Positions 37,055 to 45,094 of a DNA stretch of 49,121 nucleotides are shown in pieces. The stretch comes from a virus. How positions within the stretch are numbered: the first letter of the stretch is position 1; each line of letters opens with the position of its first letter. Under the pieces are notes generated by a model that saw only the letters and a program-made list of their open reading frames with translations, ran no database searches and had not been told where the DNA came from. The translations under genes were made by a program, and so were the position numbers. The DNA is taken from the IMG/VR virus record IMGVR_UViG_3300027833_000075, positions 1-49,121 of that record. The stretch is one strand, 5' to 3'.

Positions 37055-37696
37055 ATGGTTATTTTTATGATAGGTTCGTCAACTGCGTTCCCTCAAACTA
37101 TTGCAGAATATCTAGGTACTGCTGGACACGATATACACTTACTTGGCAGAGACACATTAGACTATACTAAGCCAGCCCAAATGGAAAAACATTTTAAAAC
37201 ACTTCCGTCTCCAGACATTGTAGTGTTTAATCAGCGGGTGGCAGGAGGCGAAGTCTCAAAGTACAGTCGTAACAATAAAGTTGATATGATGTACTTGGAC
37301 GACTTTGAAAAATTTAAAAGAATAAACGATCAAAATTTAACAGATTCATTCTACGGTAAACTTGCCATATACGACATATTGAAAGATTGTAAACAGTTTG
37401 TTTTTATATCTAGCTCTATAACGTTACACACTAAGGAATACGGATTTAGACATCTTTCATATAGATATCTTAGAGGAGCAGAACAACAACTAATGAAATG
37501 TATTGCATTAGAGCCAGGCAAAACAGCATACGGTTTATGCCCGGGTGGCATGGATGCAAACCCTGAGAAGTTTGCAATTGCAACTGCTAAAATTATCAAT
37601 AACGAACTAGAAGAAGAAGATTATGTATCATTGAACAGTAATGTTACATTAGTATCTTCAATACCACAATCCAAAGCCTTCCTTGACGAACAATGA
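37055..37696 (+). CDS. Atypical SDR-like Rossmann-fold protein
   Basis: This 213-aa protein looks like a short-chain dehydrogenase/reductase whose key motifs have drifted. The nucleotide loop reads GSSTAFPQTI (7-16) instead of TGxxxGxG; FVFISSSITLH (116-125) supplies the Ser region; the expected Tyr-x3-Lys is represented by Tyr136-x3-Arg140 (SYRYLRGAEQQLMK); and YGLCPGGMDA matches the PG region. It may be inactive, or use a different cofactor or chemistry. It begins 3 nt after the glycosyltransferase and overlaps the radical SAM gene by 4 nt. The canonical SDR at 41100 makes a useful comparison. Confidence 0.6.
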   Translation: MVIFMIGSSTAFPQTIAEYLGTAGHDIHLLGRDTLDYTKPAQMEKHFKTLPSPDIVVFNQRVAGGEVSKYSRNNKVDMMYLDDFEKFKRINDQNLTDSFYGKLAIYDILKDCKQFVFISSSITLHTKEYGFRHLSYRYLRGAEQQLMKCIALEPGKTAYGLCPGGMDANPEKFAIATAKIINNELEEEDYVSLNSNVTLVSSIPQSKAFLDEQ

Positions 37697-39330
37697 GTAT
37701 TTACGACCAAGCCGCAGACAAGGCAAAAGAGCAACTAGACACTATTAGTCCTAGCATGTGTTATGCTAAATGGAGCCAAGTGTCTATGCATTTAACAAAT
37801 GGTCAAACACACAGTTGTTACCATCCACCTACGCATTCGATACCACTAGATGAATTAAAAGATAATCCTACAGCACTACATAACACTAAAGAAAAGAAAG
37901 AACAACGTAGACAAATGCTTAAAGGCGAAAGACCTGATGGGTGTAGTTATTGTTGGGATATAGAAGACCAAGGTGACAGAAGTGACAGGGTATATCGCAG
38001 TGGCGAGTACTGGGCACAAGAAAGTAAAGAAGATATAATGGATGCCGGTGCTAGTGGCAACATCAATCCACGTTATGTAGAAGTAAACTTTAACCAAGCA
38101 TGTAACTTTAAATGTAGTTATTGCAGTCCACATTTAAGTACGGCATGGCAAGAAGAGATCGACGAGTTTGGGGAATATCCCACAACTGCTCCACATAATA
38201 ACATTGACAGTTTAGCATTAAAAAATTTAATGCCGTTAAAAGTAAAGCAAGATAATAATCCGTATGTTACAGCATTTTGGAAGTGGTGGCCCGAGATGTA
38301 TAAAACATTACGAGTGTTCCGTATGACAGGCGGTGAACCACTTATGGATAAAAACACATTCAAGGTACTTGACTATGTGTACGATAATCCGAATAAAGAT
38401 TTAGAGTTAAGTATAACAACAAACATGTGTCCTGTCAACGATGCATTGTTCGTAAAGTTTTTAGAAGCAGTTAAGAAGTTAGATAATGTACAGCATGGTG
38501 CTGAAGTATATGTTGCTGATCCGTTAGACGGCACAGAGTGGCAAACATGGGATCATGCAATTATAGGTGCAGATGCAAAACGTTATCACGATAGCGACCT
38601 AGCAGTAATAGAGCGAGAAGAAATACCGCAAACATTTATGCAAGTTGGACAATGCGAAGAGCAGGACAACAATAGTTTTACATACATTTATGAATATAAT
38701 GATAAAGCATATCATAACTTTAGTGTATTTTGTAGTCTAGATGGTTGGGGAGAACAAGCAGAGTATATGCGTAATGGCATGGACTTCGATACAGTATGGA
38801 GTAACTGTCATAGATTTTTAGATGAAACTAGATACACTAGTATAAATTTTATTAATACTTTTAACTGTTTAAGCATAACAAGTTTTAAAGAATTCCTGCA
38901 GGGAATACTAGAGCTTAGAGAAAAGTGGAGTAAAGAGAATCAGTATGCAATGGGTTGGGAAGTTCCTGAGCAACGTATATGGTTTGACATTCCTTTACTT
39001 AGAGCTCCTGCTTGGCAAAGTATACAAGTGTTACCAGGACAGTATCAAGAGTATATGCAAGAAGCAATACAGTTTATGGAAGAAAATAAAGCCAACGAGG
39101 AGTATGTAGACTACAAAGGATTTAAAGATTTTGAAATTGCAAAAGCAAAACGAAATCTAGATTTTATGAAATCTGTACTACCACAAGAAAAACTAATAAG
39201 AGACCGTGCAGATTTTTATAAGTTTTTTACAGAACACGACATACGAAGAGATACAAATTTCCTAGCCACGTTTCCAGAAATGCACGACTTCTGGTTTGTC
39301 TGTGAGGAGGCAGATGCATTAAATGGATAA
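37693..39330 (+). CDS. Radical SAM protein A with N-terminal Cys-rich (twitch-like) module
   Basis: This 545-aa protein should use a [4Fe-4S] cluster and SAM to make a 5'-deoxyadenosyl radical. The cluster motif is CNFKCSYC (Cys137, 141, 144, C-x3-C-x2-C), and the SAM-contacting GGEP is at 213-216. Before it lie Cys23, Cys42 (SCYHPP) and the pair Cys84/Cys87 (GCSYCW), arranged like an auxiliary-cluster twitch/SPASM module. That module is normally C-terminal but here precedes the barrel, as in phage 'N-terminal twitch' radical SAM proteins. It is paralogous to 42439, and a long insert (about 250-350) separates barrel halves. The substrate is unknown; glycan, peptide or metabolite modification are open. 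Confidence 0.8.
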   Translation: MSIYDQAADKAKEQLDTISPSMCYAKWSQVSMHLTNGQTHSCYHPPTHSIPLDELKDNPTALHNTKEKKEQRRQMLKGERPDGCSYCWDIEDQGDRSDRVYRSGEYWAQESKEDIMDAGASGNINPRYVEVNFNQACNFKCSYCSPHLSTAWQEEIDEFGEYPTTAPHNNIDSLALKNLMPLKVKQDNNPYVTAFWKWWPEMYKTLRVFRMTGGEPLMDKNTFKVLDYVYDNPNKDLELSITTNMCPVNDALFVKFLEAVKKLDNVQHGAEVYVADPLDGTEWQTWDHAIIGADAKRYHDSDLAVIEREEIPQTFMQVGQCEEQDNNSFTYIYEYNDKAYHNFSVFCSLDGWGEQAEYMRNGMDFDTVWSNCHRFLDETRYTSINFINTFNCLSITSFKEFLQGILELREKWSKENQYAMGWEVPEQRIWFDIPLLRAPAWQSIQVLPGQYQEYMQEAIQFMEENKANEEYVDYKGFKDFEIAKAKRNLDFMKSVLPQEKLIRDRADFYKFFTEHDIRRDTNFLATFPEMHDFWFVCEEADALNG

Positions 39331-39580
39331 ATTAATAACAGCCTTAAAACAAGGTGTAGTAACAATAGTATTTGAGAAGATAGGTACAGGTGAGATTAGG
39401 ACAATGCCTTGCACACTTAATAACGAATTGTACGAGCAACAAATAGAAATAGTAAAGTATGACAGCAAGAGTGACACAATTATTATGTGGGCATTAGATA
39501 AAAAAGCCTGGCGTGATGTAAGAGTAAACACAATACAAGAATGGTACGAAGGTTACCCAAAGGAGAACACACAATGTTAG
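39323..39580 (+). CDS. Small SH3-barrel-like phage protein (DUF2693-like)
   Basis: This 85-aa protein resembles the small SH3-like barrel proteins of T4-like and marine phages: a beta strand with Arg-Thr-Met-Pro-Cys-Thr-Leu (GEIRTMPCTLNNELY, 24-38), then IIMWALDKKAWRDVRVNTI (54-72). It may bind nucleic acid or peptide; no function is established. It overlaps the upstream radical SAM gene by 8 nt and the next gene by 7 nt, so all three are probably translated together. Confidence 0.6.
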   Translation: MDKLITALKQGVVTIVFEKIGTGEIRTMPCTLNNELYEQQIEIVKYDSKSDTIIMWALDKKAWRDVRVNTIQEWYEGYPKENTQC

Positions 39581-39897
39581 ACTACGGAACAATCAAACAA
39601 GACTTGGAAAATAAGTTTCAAGTAGACAAATCAGAAGGCATCGATATTGACATTAATGTTAATGTTATAAGTGAGACTAATGGAAAATTTTCTATAAGTG
39701 TACACGATAAGAAATGTATTCTGTGTGACGAGCATTTAGATAAAGCGGATATCACAGTAGGCTTTGTTAATAAAGATACTATGATTGAAATGTTTACTAA
39801 AGGTGCTGACCCAGTTAAATTAGTTATGGGCGGCAAAATGACATTCAATGGTGATATGTCAAAAGGGAAAAGCATGAAAGGATTATTCGTAGCTTGA
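39574..39897 (+). CDS. SCP2-like sterol/lipid-carrier domain protein
   Basis: This 107-aa protein fits a stand-alone SCP2 domain, which in other organisms binds a hydrophobic ligand. Residues 30-105 match the family rhythm: FSISVHDKKCILCDEHLDKADITVGFVNKDTMIEMFTKG, then DPVKLVMGGKMTFNGDMSKGKSMKGLF. Two cysteines sit side by side in the strand region (CILCDEH). The start at 39574 has AAGGAG upstream; an in-frame ATG at 39541 lies in the preceding gene. Its coding end overlaps the -35 of the next promoter. A lipid-carrier-like protein between a radical SAM gene and metK is unusual; it may hold a hydrophobic or lipid-linked substrate. Confidence 0.65.
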   Translation: MLDYGTIKQDLENKFQVDKSEGIDIDINVNVISETNGKFSISVHDKKCILCDEHLDKADITVGFVNKDTMIEMFTKGADPVKLVMGGKMTFNGDMSKGKSMKGLFVA

Positions 39898-39922
39898 TTA
39901 ATCTTGTAATGCATGTTATAAT
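39894..39922 (+). promoter_or_regulatory. Sigma70-type promoter of metK
   Basis: TTGATT (39894-39899), a 17-nt spacer and TATAAT (39917-39922): a near-consensus host promoter. It overlaps the late promoter at 39922-39929, so metK can be read both early and late. Confidence 0.75.
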
Positions 39923-39929
39923 ATAAATA
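39922..39929 (+). promoter_or_regulatory. Late promoter TATAAATA of metK
   Basis: This is a perfect T4 late consensus sharing its first T with the last base of the sigma70 -10 box. Predicted late +1 is 39935, giving a 42-nt leader. Confidence 0.8.
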
Positions 39930-39934
39930 GAACA

Positions 39935-39950
39935 CTTCATTCGATTGAAG
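39935..39950 (+). promoter_or_regulatory. Stem-loop at the 5' end of the metK leader
   Basis: CTTCA (39935-39939) pairs with TGAAG (39946-39950) across a 6-nt loop. The stem starts exactly at the predicted late +1, so it could protect the mRNA 5' end. It is too small to be a SAM riboswitch. Confidence 0.5.
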
Positions 39951-39976
39951 ATATAAAAAAATATAAGGAGAGGATT

Positions 39977-41077
39977 ATGTACGAATTCACAAGTGAAAGC
40001 GTGAGTAACGGACATCCGGATAAAATAGCCGACTTAATCTCTGATACAGTAGCAACATTTATTATCGATGGCAACATTAATAATAGAGCCGCAGTTGAAA
40101 CATTAGTTACAACTAATATGGTTACAGTAGCAGGTGAGTACAAGTCAGACAAACTCATTAGTAAAGAGCAAGTTGAATCGCTAATACGGAAAGTAGTAAA
40201 AGAGATTGGTTACGAACAAGACGGATTCCATTGGGAAACATTAGTGGTATACAACGAGCTACATGGACAAAGTGCAGACATTGCCTTAGGCACTGACGAC
40301 TTTGGAGCAGGAGATCAGGGAATTATGTTTGGTTACGCATGTGACGAAACAGATAACTTTATGCCTAGCACTATTCACTACAGCCATAAAATACTACAAG
40401 CATTAGAAGAAGCAAGACGCAATGGTGCGGACTGGCTTGGACCAGATGCAAAGAGTCAAGTAACATTTGCATATGAAAAACTAGGAGAGCCTGCATACAT
40501 TAAGACAGTGGTATGTAGTACTCAACACAGTGACGAACTAAGCATAGAAGAAGTTAGAGAACGTGTAACTGACATCATATTGCCAGTTATAAAAGACAAA
40601 GTAGACTTACTAAAAACAGTATGGCATATTAACCCCACAGGTAAATTTGTTATAGGTGGACCAGATGGAGACACAGGACTTACAGGTCGTAAGATTATTG
40701 TAGACACATATGGTGGCTATGCCCCTCATGGCGGCGGAGCATTTAGTGGTAAGGATTGCACTAAAGTAGATAGAAGCGGTGCTTACATGGCTCGTTACTT
40801 AGCAAAGAATGTTGTTGCTAGTGGCAAGGCTAAAAATTGTGTAGTGCAACTAAGTTATGCTATCGGTGTTAAAGAACCTACTAGCATATATGTGTATGCT
40901 GACGGCATTGTTAGAAAAGAGTTCGAGAATTACTTTAGAGAAAATGTTGACTTAACTCCGCTAGGAATTATTAAACGTTTTGATTTGTTTAACTTAGACC
41001 TAACAAAAACAACTAACTACGGACACTTTGGTAAAGACGAGTTGCCTTGGGAAAGCGTAGATTTGTTTAAGAACTAG
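39977..41077 (+). CDS. metK: S-adenosylmethionine synthetase
   Basis: This enzyme makes S-adenosylmethionine from methionine and ATP in the cytoplasm. The 366-aa length is close to bacterial MetK (about 384). Hallmarks present: SVSNGHPDKIADLISD (near the start, GHPDK at 12-16), GAGDQGIMFGYA (110-121), HINPTGKFVIGGPDGDTGLTGRKIIVDTYGG, and GGGAFSGKDCTKVDRSGAY (252-270). The second signature has Cys261 where most enzymes have Pro (GKDPT/S), a mild oddity. All catalytic-type Lys and Asp residues of these motifs appear kept. AGGAGAGG precedes the ATG. Early and late promoters overlap upstream. Its neighbours include three radical SAM proteins, so it likely supplies their co-substrate. Confidence 0.95.
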   Translation: MYEFTSESVSNGHPDKIADLISDTVATFIIDGNINNRAAVETLVTTNMVTVAGEYKSDKLISKEQVESLIRKVVKEIGYEQDGFHWETLVVYNELHGQSADIALGTDDFGAGDQGIMFGYACDETDNFMPSTIHYSHKILQALEEARRNGADWLGPDAKSQVTFAYEKLGEPAYIKTVVCSTQHSDELSIEEVRERVTDIILPVIKDKVDLLKTVWHINPTGKFVIGGPDGDTGLTGRKIIVDTYGGYAPHGGGAFSGKDCTKVDRSGAYMARYLAKNVVASGKAKNCVVQLSYAIGVKEPTSIYVYADGIVRKEFENYFRENVDLTPLGIIKRFDLFNLDLTKTTNYGHFGKDELPWESVDLFKN

Positions 41078-41086
41078 AAAAAAGCA

Positions 41087-41094
41087 GGTAAATA
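41087..41094 (+). promoter_or_regulatory. Late promoter-like GGTAAATA, leaderless arrangement
   Basis: It matches the late octamer at 7 of 8 positions of GATAAATA and starts exactly 13 nt before the ATG at 41100, the same pitch as three perfect sites. It is weaker than the others because of the mismatch; the SDR could also be read from the metK mRNA. Confidence 0.6.
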
Positions 41095-41099
41095 GTAGT

Positions 41100-41702
41100 A
41101 TGGCACACACAAAGAGAGTTGCAATAACAGGACACACACGAGGCATCGGAAAGCATCTAGTCGAACGTCTAGAAGCTCAAGGTATCGAAGTTATGGGCTT
41201 TAGTAAAAGCAATGGCTACAATATCATGAAAGAGAGTACATGTAAACGCATTGTTAAAGAAGCATTAGAATGGAAAGCTGATATATTTATTAACAATGCA
41301 TACGCACCTGGAAGCCAAGTCAGACTACTATACCTATTTTATGAAGCATGGGAAAACAAACCTAGGCAAATAATTAACTTGGGTGCAACAAGTAGCGACA
41401 GTATACATAACTTTAGTCAGATGGGGTACAACAAAGATTGGACTCCGTATGTTAGTGACAAAGCAAGACTTGACTGGGCTAGTTTACAATTAGCAAACCA
41501 ATTCCGAAAAGGTAAGTGTAGAGTAACAAACATTAAGCCTGGCTTAGTAGACACCGACAGTACAGCATGGCTCAAAGACTATGCAGAAGATTATATGATG
41601 ACTGCTGATAGTGTAGCAGAAATGTTAGAGTGGATAGTAGGTCTAAACAATCAAGTACAAGTAAGAAGTTTAAGTTTTGATGTAGGAAATATACAGCAGT
41701 GA
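41100..41702 (+). CDS. Short-chain dehydrogenase/reductase (classical SDR)
   Basis: This 200-aa protein is a probable NAD(P)-dependent oxidoreductase. It has the full set of SDR motifs: TGHTRGIG (10-17, cofactor loop), INNAYAP (64-70), NLGATSS (93-99, catalytic Ser), Tyr117-x3-Lys121 (YVSDK) and KPGLVDTD (146-153). It is shorter than typical SDRs (about 250 aa), with compact loops. It follows metK by 22 nt and is read together with the SGNH-like gene (GTGA overlap). Members of this size often act on sugar nucleotides or acyl chains; the substrate here is unknown. Confidence 0.85.
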   Translation: MAHTKRVAITGHTRGIGKHLVERLEAQGIEVMGFSKSNGYNIMKESTCKRIVKEALEWKADIFINNAYAPGSQVRLLYLFYEAWENKPRQIINLGATSSDSIHNFSQMGYNKDWTPYVSDKARLDWASLQLANQFRKGKCRVTNIKPGLVDTDSTAWLKDYAEDYMMTADSVAEMLEWIVGLNNQVQVRSLSFDVGNIQQ

Positions 41703-42439
41703 AACCCTTCGACGAATATGAAAGGTTCTTTGCCTTTGGTTGTAGTGTGACAAATTATATATGGCCCACATGGGCAGATATTATTGCTACAGAAATACCT
41801 AACTATTTTAACTTTGCTAGATCCGGATCTGGTAATTTATTAATTGCTAATAGTGTAGTAGAGGCTAACGTAACATGGAAATTTACTGAAAAAGATTTAG
41901 TAATGGTTATGTGGAGTAGTCCTCAACGAGAGGATCGTTATAAGAATGGTCGTTGGGTGTCAACTGGTAATATATATAATCAAGATGTAATGGACGAGTC
42001 GTTTGTGACCGAGTGGGCAGACGAAAGATTTTATTTGATAAGAGACTTAGCATTAATCGAGTCTACTAGATCTTATCTAGACAACTTGCCTTGCGATTTT
42101 GAGATGTTAAGCATGGTCGACTTTTCTGATGATTCAAACCCGGACATAATAAATTTATACAGCGACACAATAAATAGTATTAAGCAAAGTATAAAAGAAG
42201 TTTCTTACAGTGGAACTTGGCCCGAAACATTTTTTAAAGAAAAAGGTGTGAACGGAGGACATTTAGATAATCATCCGAGACCATTGGGGCATCTTAAATA
42301 CTTGGAAAGTTTTTGCAATACAACGACAGCAATGACACGATATGCACAAACGCATGAAAGGAATCTTCTAGGATGCACTTATCTAGAGGATATAACGAAA
42401 CACTGGGTGCCTGAAGGATATAACGTAGAGAGATTATAA
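41699..42439 (+). CDS. SGNH/GDSL-like hydrolase
   Basis: This 246-aa protein resembles SGNH-family esterases, which often remove acetyl groups from sugars. Block I reads FAFGCSVTN with GCS (Ser16) where classic enzymes have GDS; SGSGN (42-46) supplies the Gly and Asn of blocks II/III; and LDNHPRPLGHLKYL (189-202) gives the C-terminal Asp190/His192 block. No signal peptide is seen. The start is a GTG that overlaps the SDR stop by 4 nt; no in-frame ATG is close. It overlaps the next radical SAM gene by 1 nt, which supports a shared pathway. Activity as O-acetyl or glycan esterase is inference. Confidence 0.7.
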   Translation: MKPFDEYERFFAFGCSVTNYIWPTWADIIATEIPNYFNFARSGSGNLLIANSVVEANVTWKFTEKDLVMVMWSSPQREDRYKNGRWVSTGNIYNQDVMDESFVTEWADERFYLIRDLALIESTRSYLDNLPCDFEMLSMVDFSDDSNPDIINLYSDTINSIKQSIKEVSYSGTWPETFFKEKGVNGGHLDNHPRPLGHLKYLESFCNTTTAMTRYAQTHERNLLGCTYLEDITKHWVPEGYNVERL

Positions 42440-44124
42440 TGGTAAGAAAAGTAGACGAGACTCACAGAGAATTTAAAGCAAGAATGATAGATCCAGTATC
42501 AGATTCTTTCTGTGGCGCCAAATGGTATAACGCCACAATATGGCTGGGACACGGCGGAACTACAAGTTGTCACCATCCCCCAGCACACCAAATTGATTTA
42601 GAAGACATTAAAGAAAATCCTAGTGCTATCCACAACAGTAGACACAAGAAGAAGATGCGTCAAATGATGCAGGAAGGTACACGACCTAAAGAATGTGAGT
42701 ACTGTTGGAAAATTGAAGACATGGGACAAGATGCAGATGGCAACGAGCCTGTATCTGATAGAGTATATAAAACAGTTATATACGAAGATAGAGATTTAGA
42801 ACATATTGCAGTATTAGATCCTAATGCCGATGTTAATTTAAAGACATGTGAAGTTGCGTTTGACAGGACATGTCAATTAGCATGTAGTTATTGTAACCCT
42901 GCGTTTAGTAGCACATGGGTAAAAGATATTAGAACTAACGGCGGTTATCAAGGTATTAAGAGTGATGCTAGAGGACACTTCATTGATGATGCACCATATG
43001 CCGAACCATTTGACCAAGGTGAAGCCAATCCGTACGTGGATGCTTTTTGGAGATGGTGGCCTGAACTAAGTAAAGAGTTAGAAGAGATTCGTGTTACTGG
43101 CGGCGAGCCATTAATGACTCCTAGCATATACAAACTGTTTGACTGGTTCAAAGAATCGGACGAGCCTAATGCAAAGAATATGCGTTTAGCAATTAACAGT
43201 AACTTAATGGCTAAGCCTGGATTACTAAACAAGTTTATTGATGCAACTCAACACATAAATCATTTCCATGTGTATACAAGTTGTGAAGCCTTTGGAGCCC
43301 AAGCAGAATATATCAGAGATGGGTTAGATTGGGAGATATGGACAGCACAGTTCGAACGTTTTGCCACAGAGGCAAGATACGAAGGTGTACACATGATGAT
43401 GACTATAAATGCATTATGCCTAGATACTATTTGTCAATTCTTAGATTGGACATTGTCTATGAAAAGAAAATACGGACATCACGTTCCAGGTATAAGTGTA
43501 AACATATTGCGTTTCCCTAGTTTCCAAAGTCCACTTACATTGCCAGATGATTTGCGTAAAATGTATCATGATGAACTTAGTGAATGGTTAGACGATGTTC
43601 GAAGCAAAGGCGAAAGAGATATGAATGGGGTCGAGTTACTCCAGGCATGGGAACAGGATCAAATTAGTAGGCTGATAGAATACTTAGACGTTGTTAAAAC
43701 TCCGCACAGGAATACAGCAGAGCAACATTTATTACATCACGACTTTAAAGTATTTTACGAACAGTATGACTCTAGGCGTGGATTCGATTTTAGAAAAACT
43801 TTCCCTAGACTAACAAACTGGTATGACAGCATAGACGTATTAGATATATCAGATGATACTGATATACAAGCACCAGATAGTGTAGGTGTAACTAATACAA
43901 TGTATGCTAAACGTATTGTTACAGAGGACGGCGAAGTTAAAGTAGTTGAAATGAAAGTACGTGGTAGACAGACCGGTGAGAGTCAAGACGATTATGATGA
44001 TGACAAATACGCTAATGAGATAGAAGGGACTAATCCAAATATCAAAAAACGTGCAGGTAGTAGTATCGGTTGGGACACCGACACAGACGGACTTGGCGGA
44101 GCAGTAGATGACGAAGTTTTATAA
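42439..44124 (+). CDS. Radical SAM protein B with N-terminal Cys-rich (twitch-like) module
   Basis: This 561-aa paralogue of the protein at 37693 has CQLACSYC (Cys145, 149, 152) for the [4Fe-4S] cluster and VTGGEPLM (219-226) for SAM. The N-terminal module carries Cys25, Cys44 (SCHHPP) and the Cys86/Cys89 pair (ECEYCW), matching protein A position for position, so an extra metal site is likely. It lacks the long insert of protein A and instead has an acidic C-terminal tail (about 500-561, VRGRQTGESQDDYDDD), possibly flexible. It is coupled to the SGNH-like gene upstream and overlaps the unknown gene downstream by 17 nt. The substrate is unknown. Confidence 0.8.
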   Translation: MVRKVDETHREFKARMIDPVSDSFCGAKWYNATIWLGHGGTTSCHHPPAHQIDLEDIKENPSAIHNSRHKKKMRQMMQEGTRPKECEYCWKIEDMGQDADGNEPVSDRVYKTVIYEDRDLEHIAVLDPNADVNLKTCEVAFDRTCQLACSYCNPAFSSTWVKDIRTNGGYQGIKSDARGHFIDDAPYAEPFDQGEANPYVDAFWRWWPELSKELEEIRVTGGEPLMTPSIYKLFDWFKESDEPNAKNMRLAINSNLMAKPGLLNKFIDATQHINHFHVYTSCEAFGAQAEYIRDGLDWEIWTAQFERFATEARYEGVHMMMTINALCLDTICQFLDWTLSMKRKYGHHVPGISVNILRFPSFQSPLTLPDDLRKMYHDELSEWLDDVRSKGERDMNGVELLQAWEQDQISRLIEYLDVVKTPHRNTAEQHLLHHDFKVFYEQYDSRRGFDFRKTFPRLTNWYDSIDVLDISDDTDIQAPDSVGVTNTMYAKRIVTEDGEVKVVEMKVRGRQTGESQDDYDDDKYANEIEGTNPNIKKRAGSSIGWDTDTDGLGGAVDDEVL

Positions 44125-45094
44125 ACTAAGTTTAAGTCCTACACAATCAGGAGTAATGGACTCTGGCGGCACAAATGTAATGGGCAAAGATAGTTTCAAA
44201 GGCGGCAATGTAGAAATAGTCTGGGAACTTGCTGATACACATATTGCAAATCAGTTTTATAAAATAACACAAACAGCAATAGCAGATGAATACAGATGGC
44301 TACACTGGAATTTGTATAATGCAAACCAAAGTGTAAACATGCAATTGTTAATTAACAGTTTAAATACAGATATTGATTCGCAAGGTGCAGATCCTGAACT
44401 AAAGTTATCTATAACTGACAGCCAGAAGGTTATGCATGATAAACTAAACGAAGTGCATTTTGTTTTTGAAAAACAGTTAGTAGATTTAACAGATAGTCCT
44501 GACTTCACGTACACAGAAGAATATCACCCAGAGGTAGAAATACTAGAGCGTCTAAATAAAACTGTACATGAAATAGAAGCAAACATGTCTCGTTTCTTTG
44601 CAGTAGAAACTATAGATGAGAAGCAGTATTTTTTAGTAACAAGACATTTTAGTCCTAATGCAGAAGCAATGTACATGGACTTAACAGACGACGACTATGC
44701 ACATTTTCAAAGTCAGTACTATACAGGAGATTTATTTTTAGACTTCTTTACAGTAGGCAAAGATTTAAGTCATGCATATTCAACAAAAGATATAGAACTT
44801 ATAAAGCGTAAAGAAGTTAAACCGCAAACATTAATAACTGGTAGTGCATGTATAGGACTAAATGCTAAAGACTTTAATTTCTTTGAACAAGGAAGAGAAG
44901 ATAGTCTCAATAGAAGATTAGCACAATGGTGTGAAGCCAATGAAGTTTCTAAATATGGCATTGACCACACAGAGCCTAAACATGCCGTAGGCAGAGCTAA
45001 ATTAGGAACGTTGCAAAACGAAACGTTCGAAAGTATTATAACAAAACTAGAAGCATGTCCGTATATATCAGACATAGCAGTGTGGGAAGAATGA
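44108..45094 (+). CDS. Unknown protein between two radical SAM genes
   Basis: This 328-aa protein was not recognised. The N-terminal ~30 residues are Gly/Ser-rich (SPTQSGVMDSGGTNVMGKDSFKGG); the middle is helical and acidic (YNANQSVNMQLLINSLNTDIDSQG; EILERLNKTVHEIEANMSRFF), followed by aromatic-rich DDDYAHFQSQYYTGDLFLDFFTVG. It ends with TFESIITKLEACPYISDIAVWEE. No membrane span or catalytic motif is seen. It overlaps both flanking radical SAM genes (17 and 4 nt), so it is made together with them and could be a partner or substrate-presenting protein; that is inference from context only. Confidence 0.7.
   Translation: MTKFYKLSLSPTQSGVMDSGGTNVMGKDSFKGGNVEIVWELADTHIANQFYKITQTAIADEYRWLHWNLYNANQSVNMQLLINSLNTDIDSQGADPELKLSITDSQKVMHDKLNEVHFVFEKQLVDLTDSPDFTYTEEYHPEVEILERLNKTVHEIEANMSRFFAVETIDEKQYFLVTRHFSPNAEAMYMDLTDDDYAHFQSQYYTGDLFLDFFTVGKDLSHAYSTKDIELIKRKEVKPQTLITGSACIGLNAKDFNFFEQGREDSLNRRLAQWCEANEVSKYGIDHTEPKHAVGRAKLGTLQNETFESIITKLEACPYISDIAVWEE

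Noticed and set aside
39930-39976. SAM riboswitch in the metK leader
   Set aside because: The leader is only about 42 nt and holds one 5-bp hairpin, too little for any known SAM riboswitch class.
42169-42176. AATAAATA inside the SGNH-like gene as a late promoter
   Set aside because: It lies about 260 nt before the next start, mid-gene, with no boundary; likely chance in AT-rich DNA.
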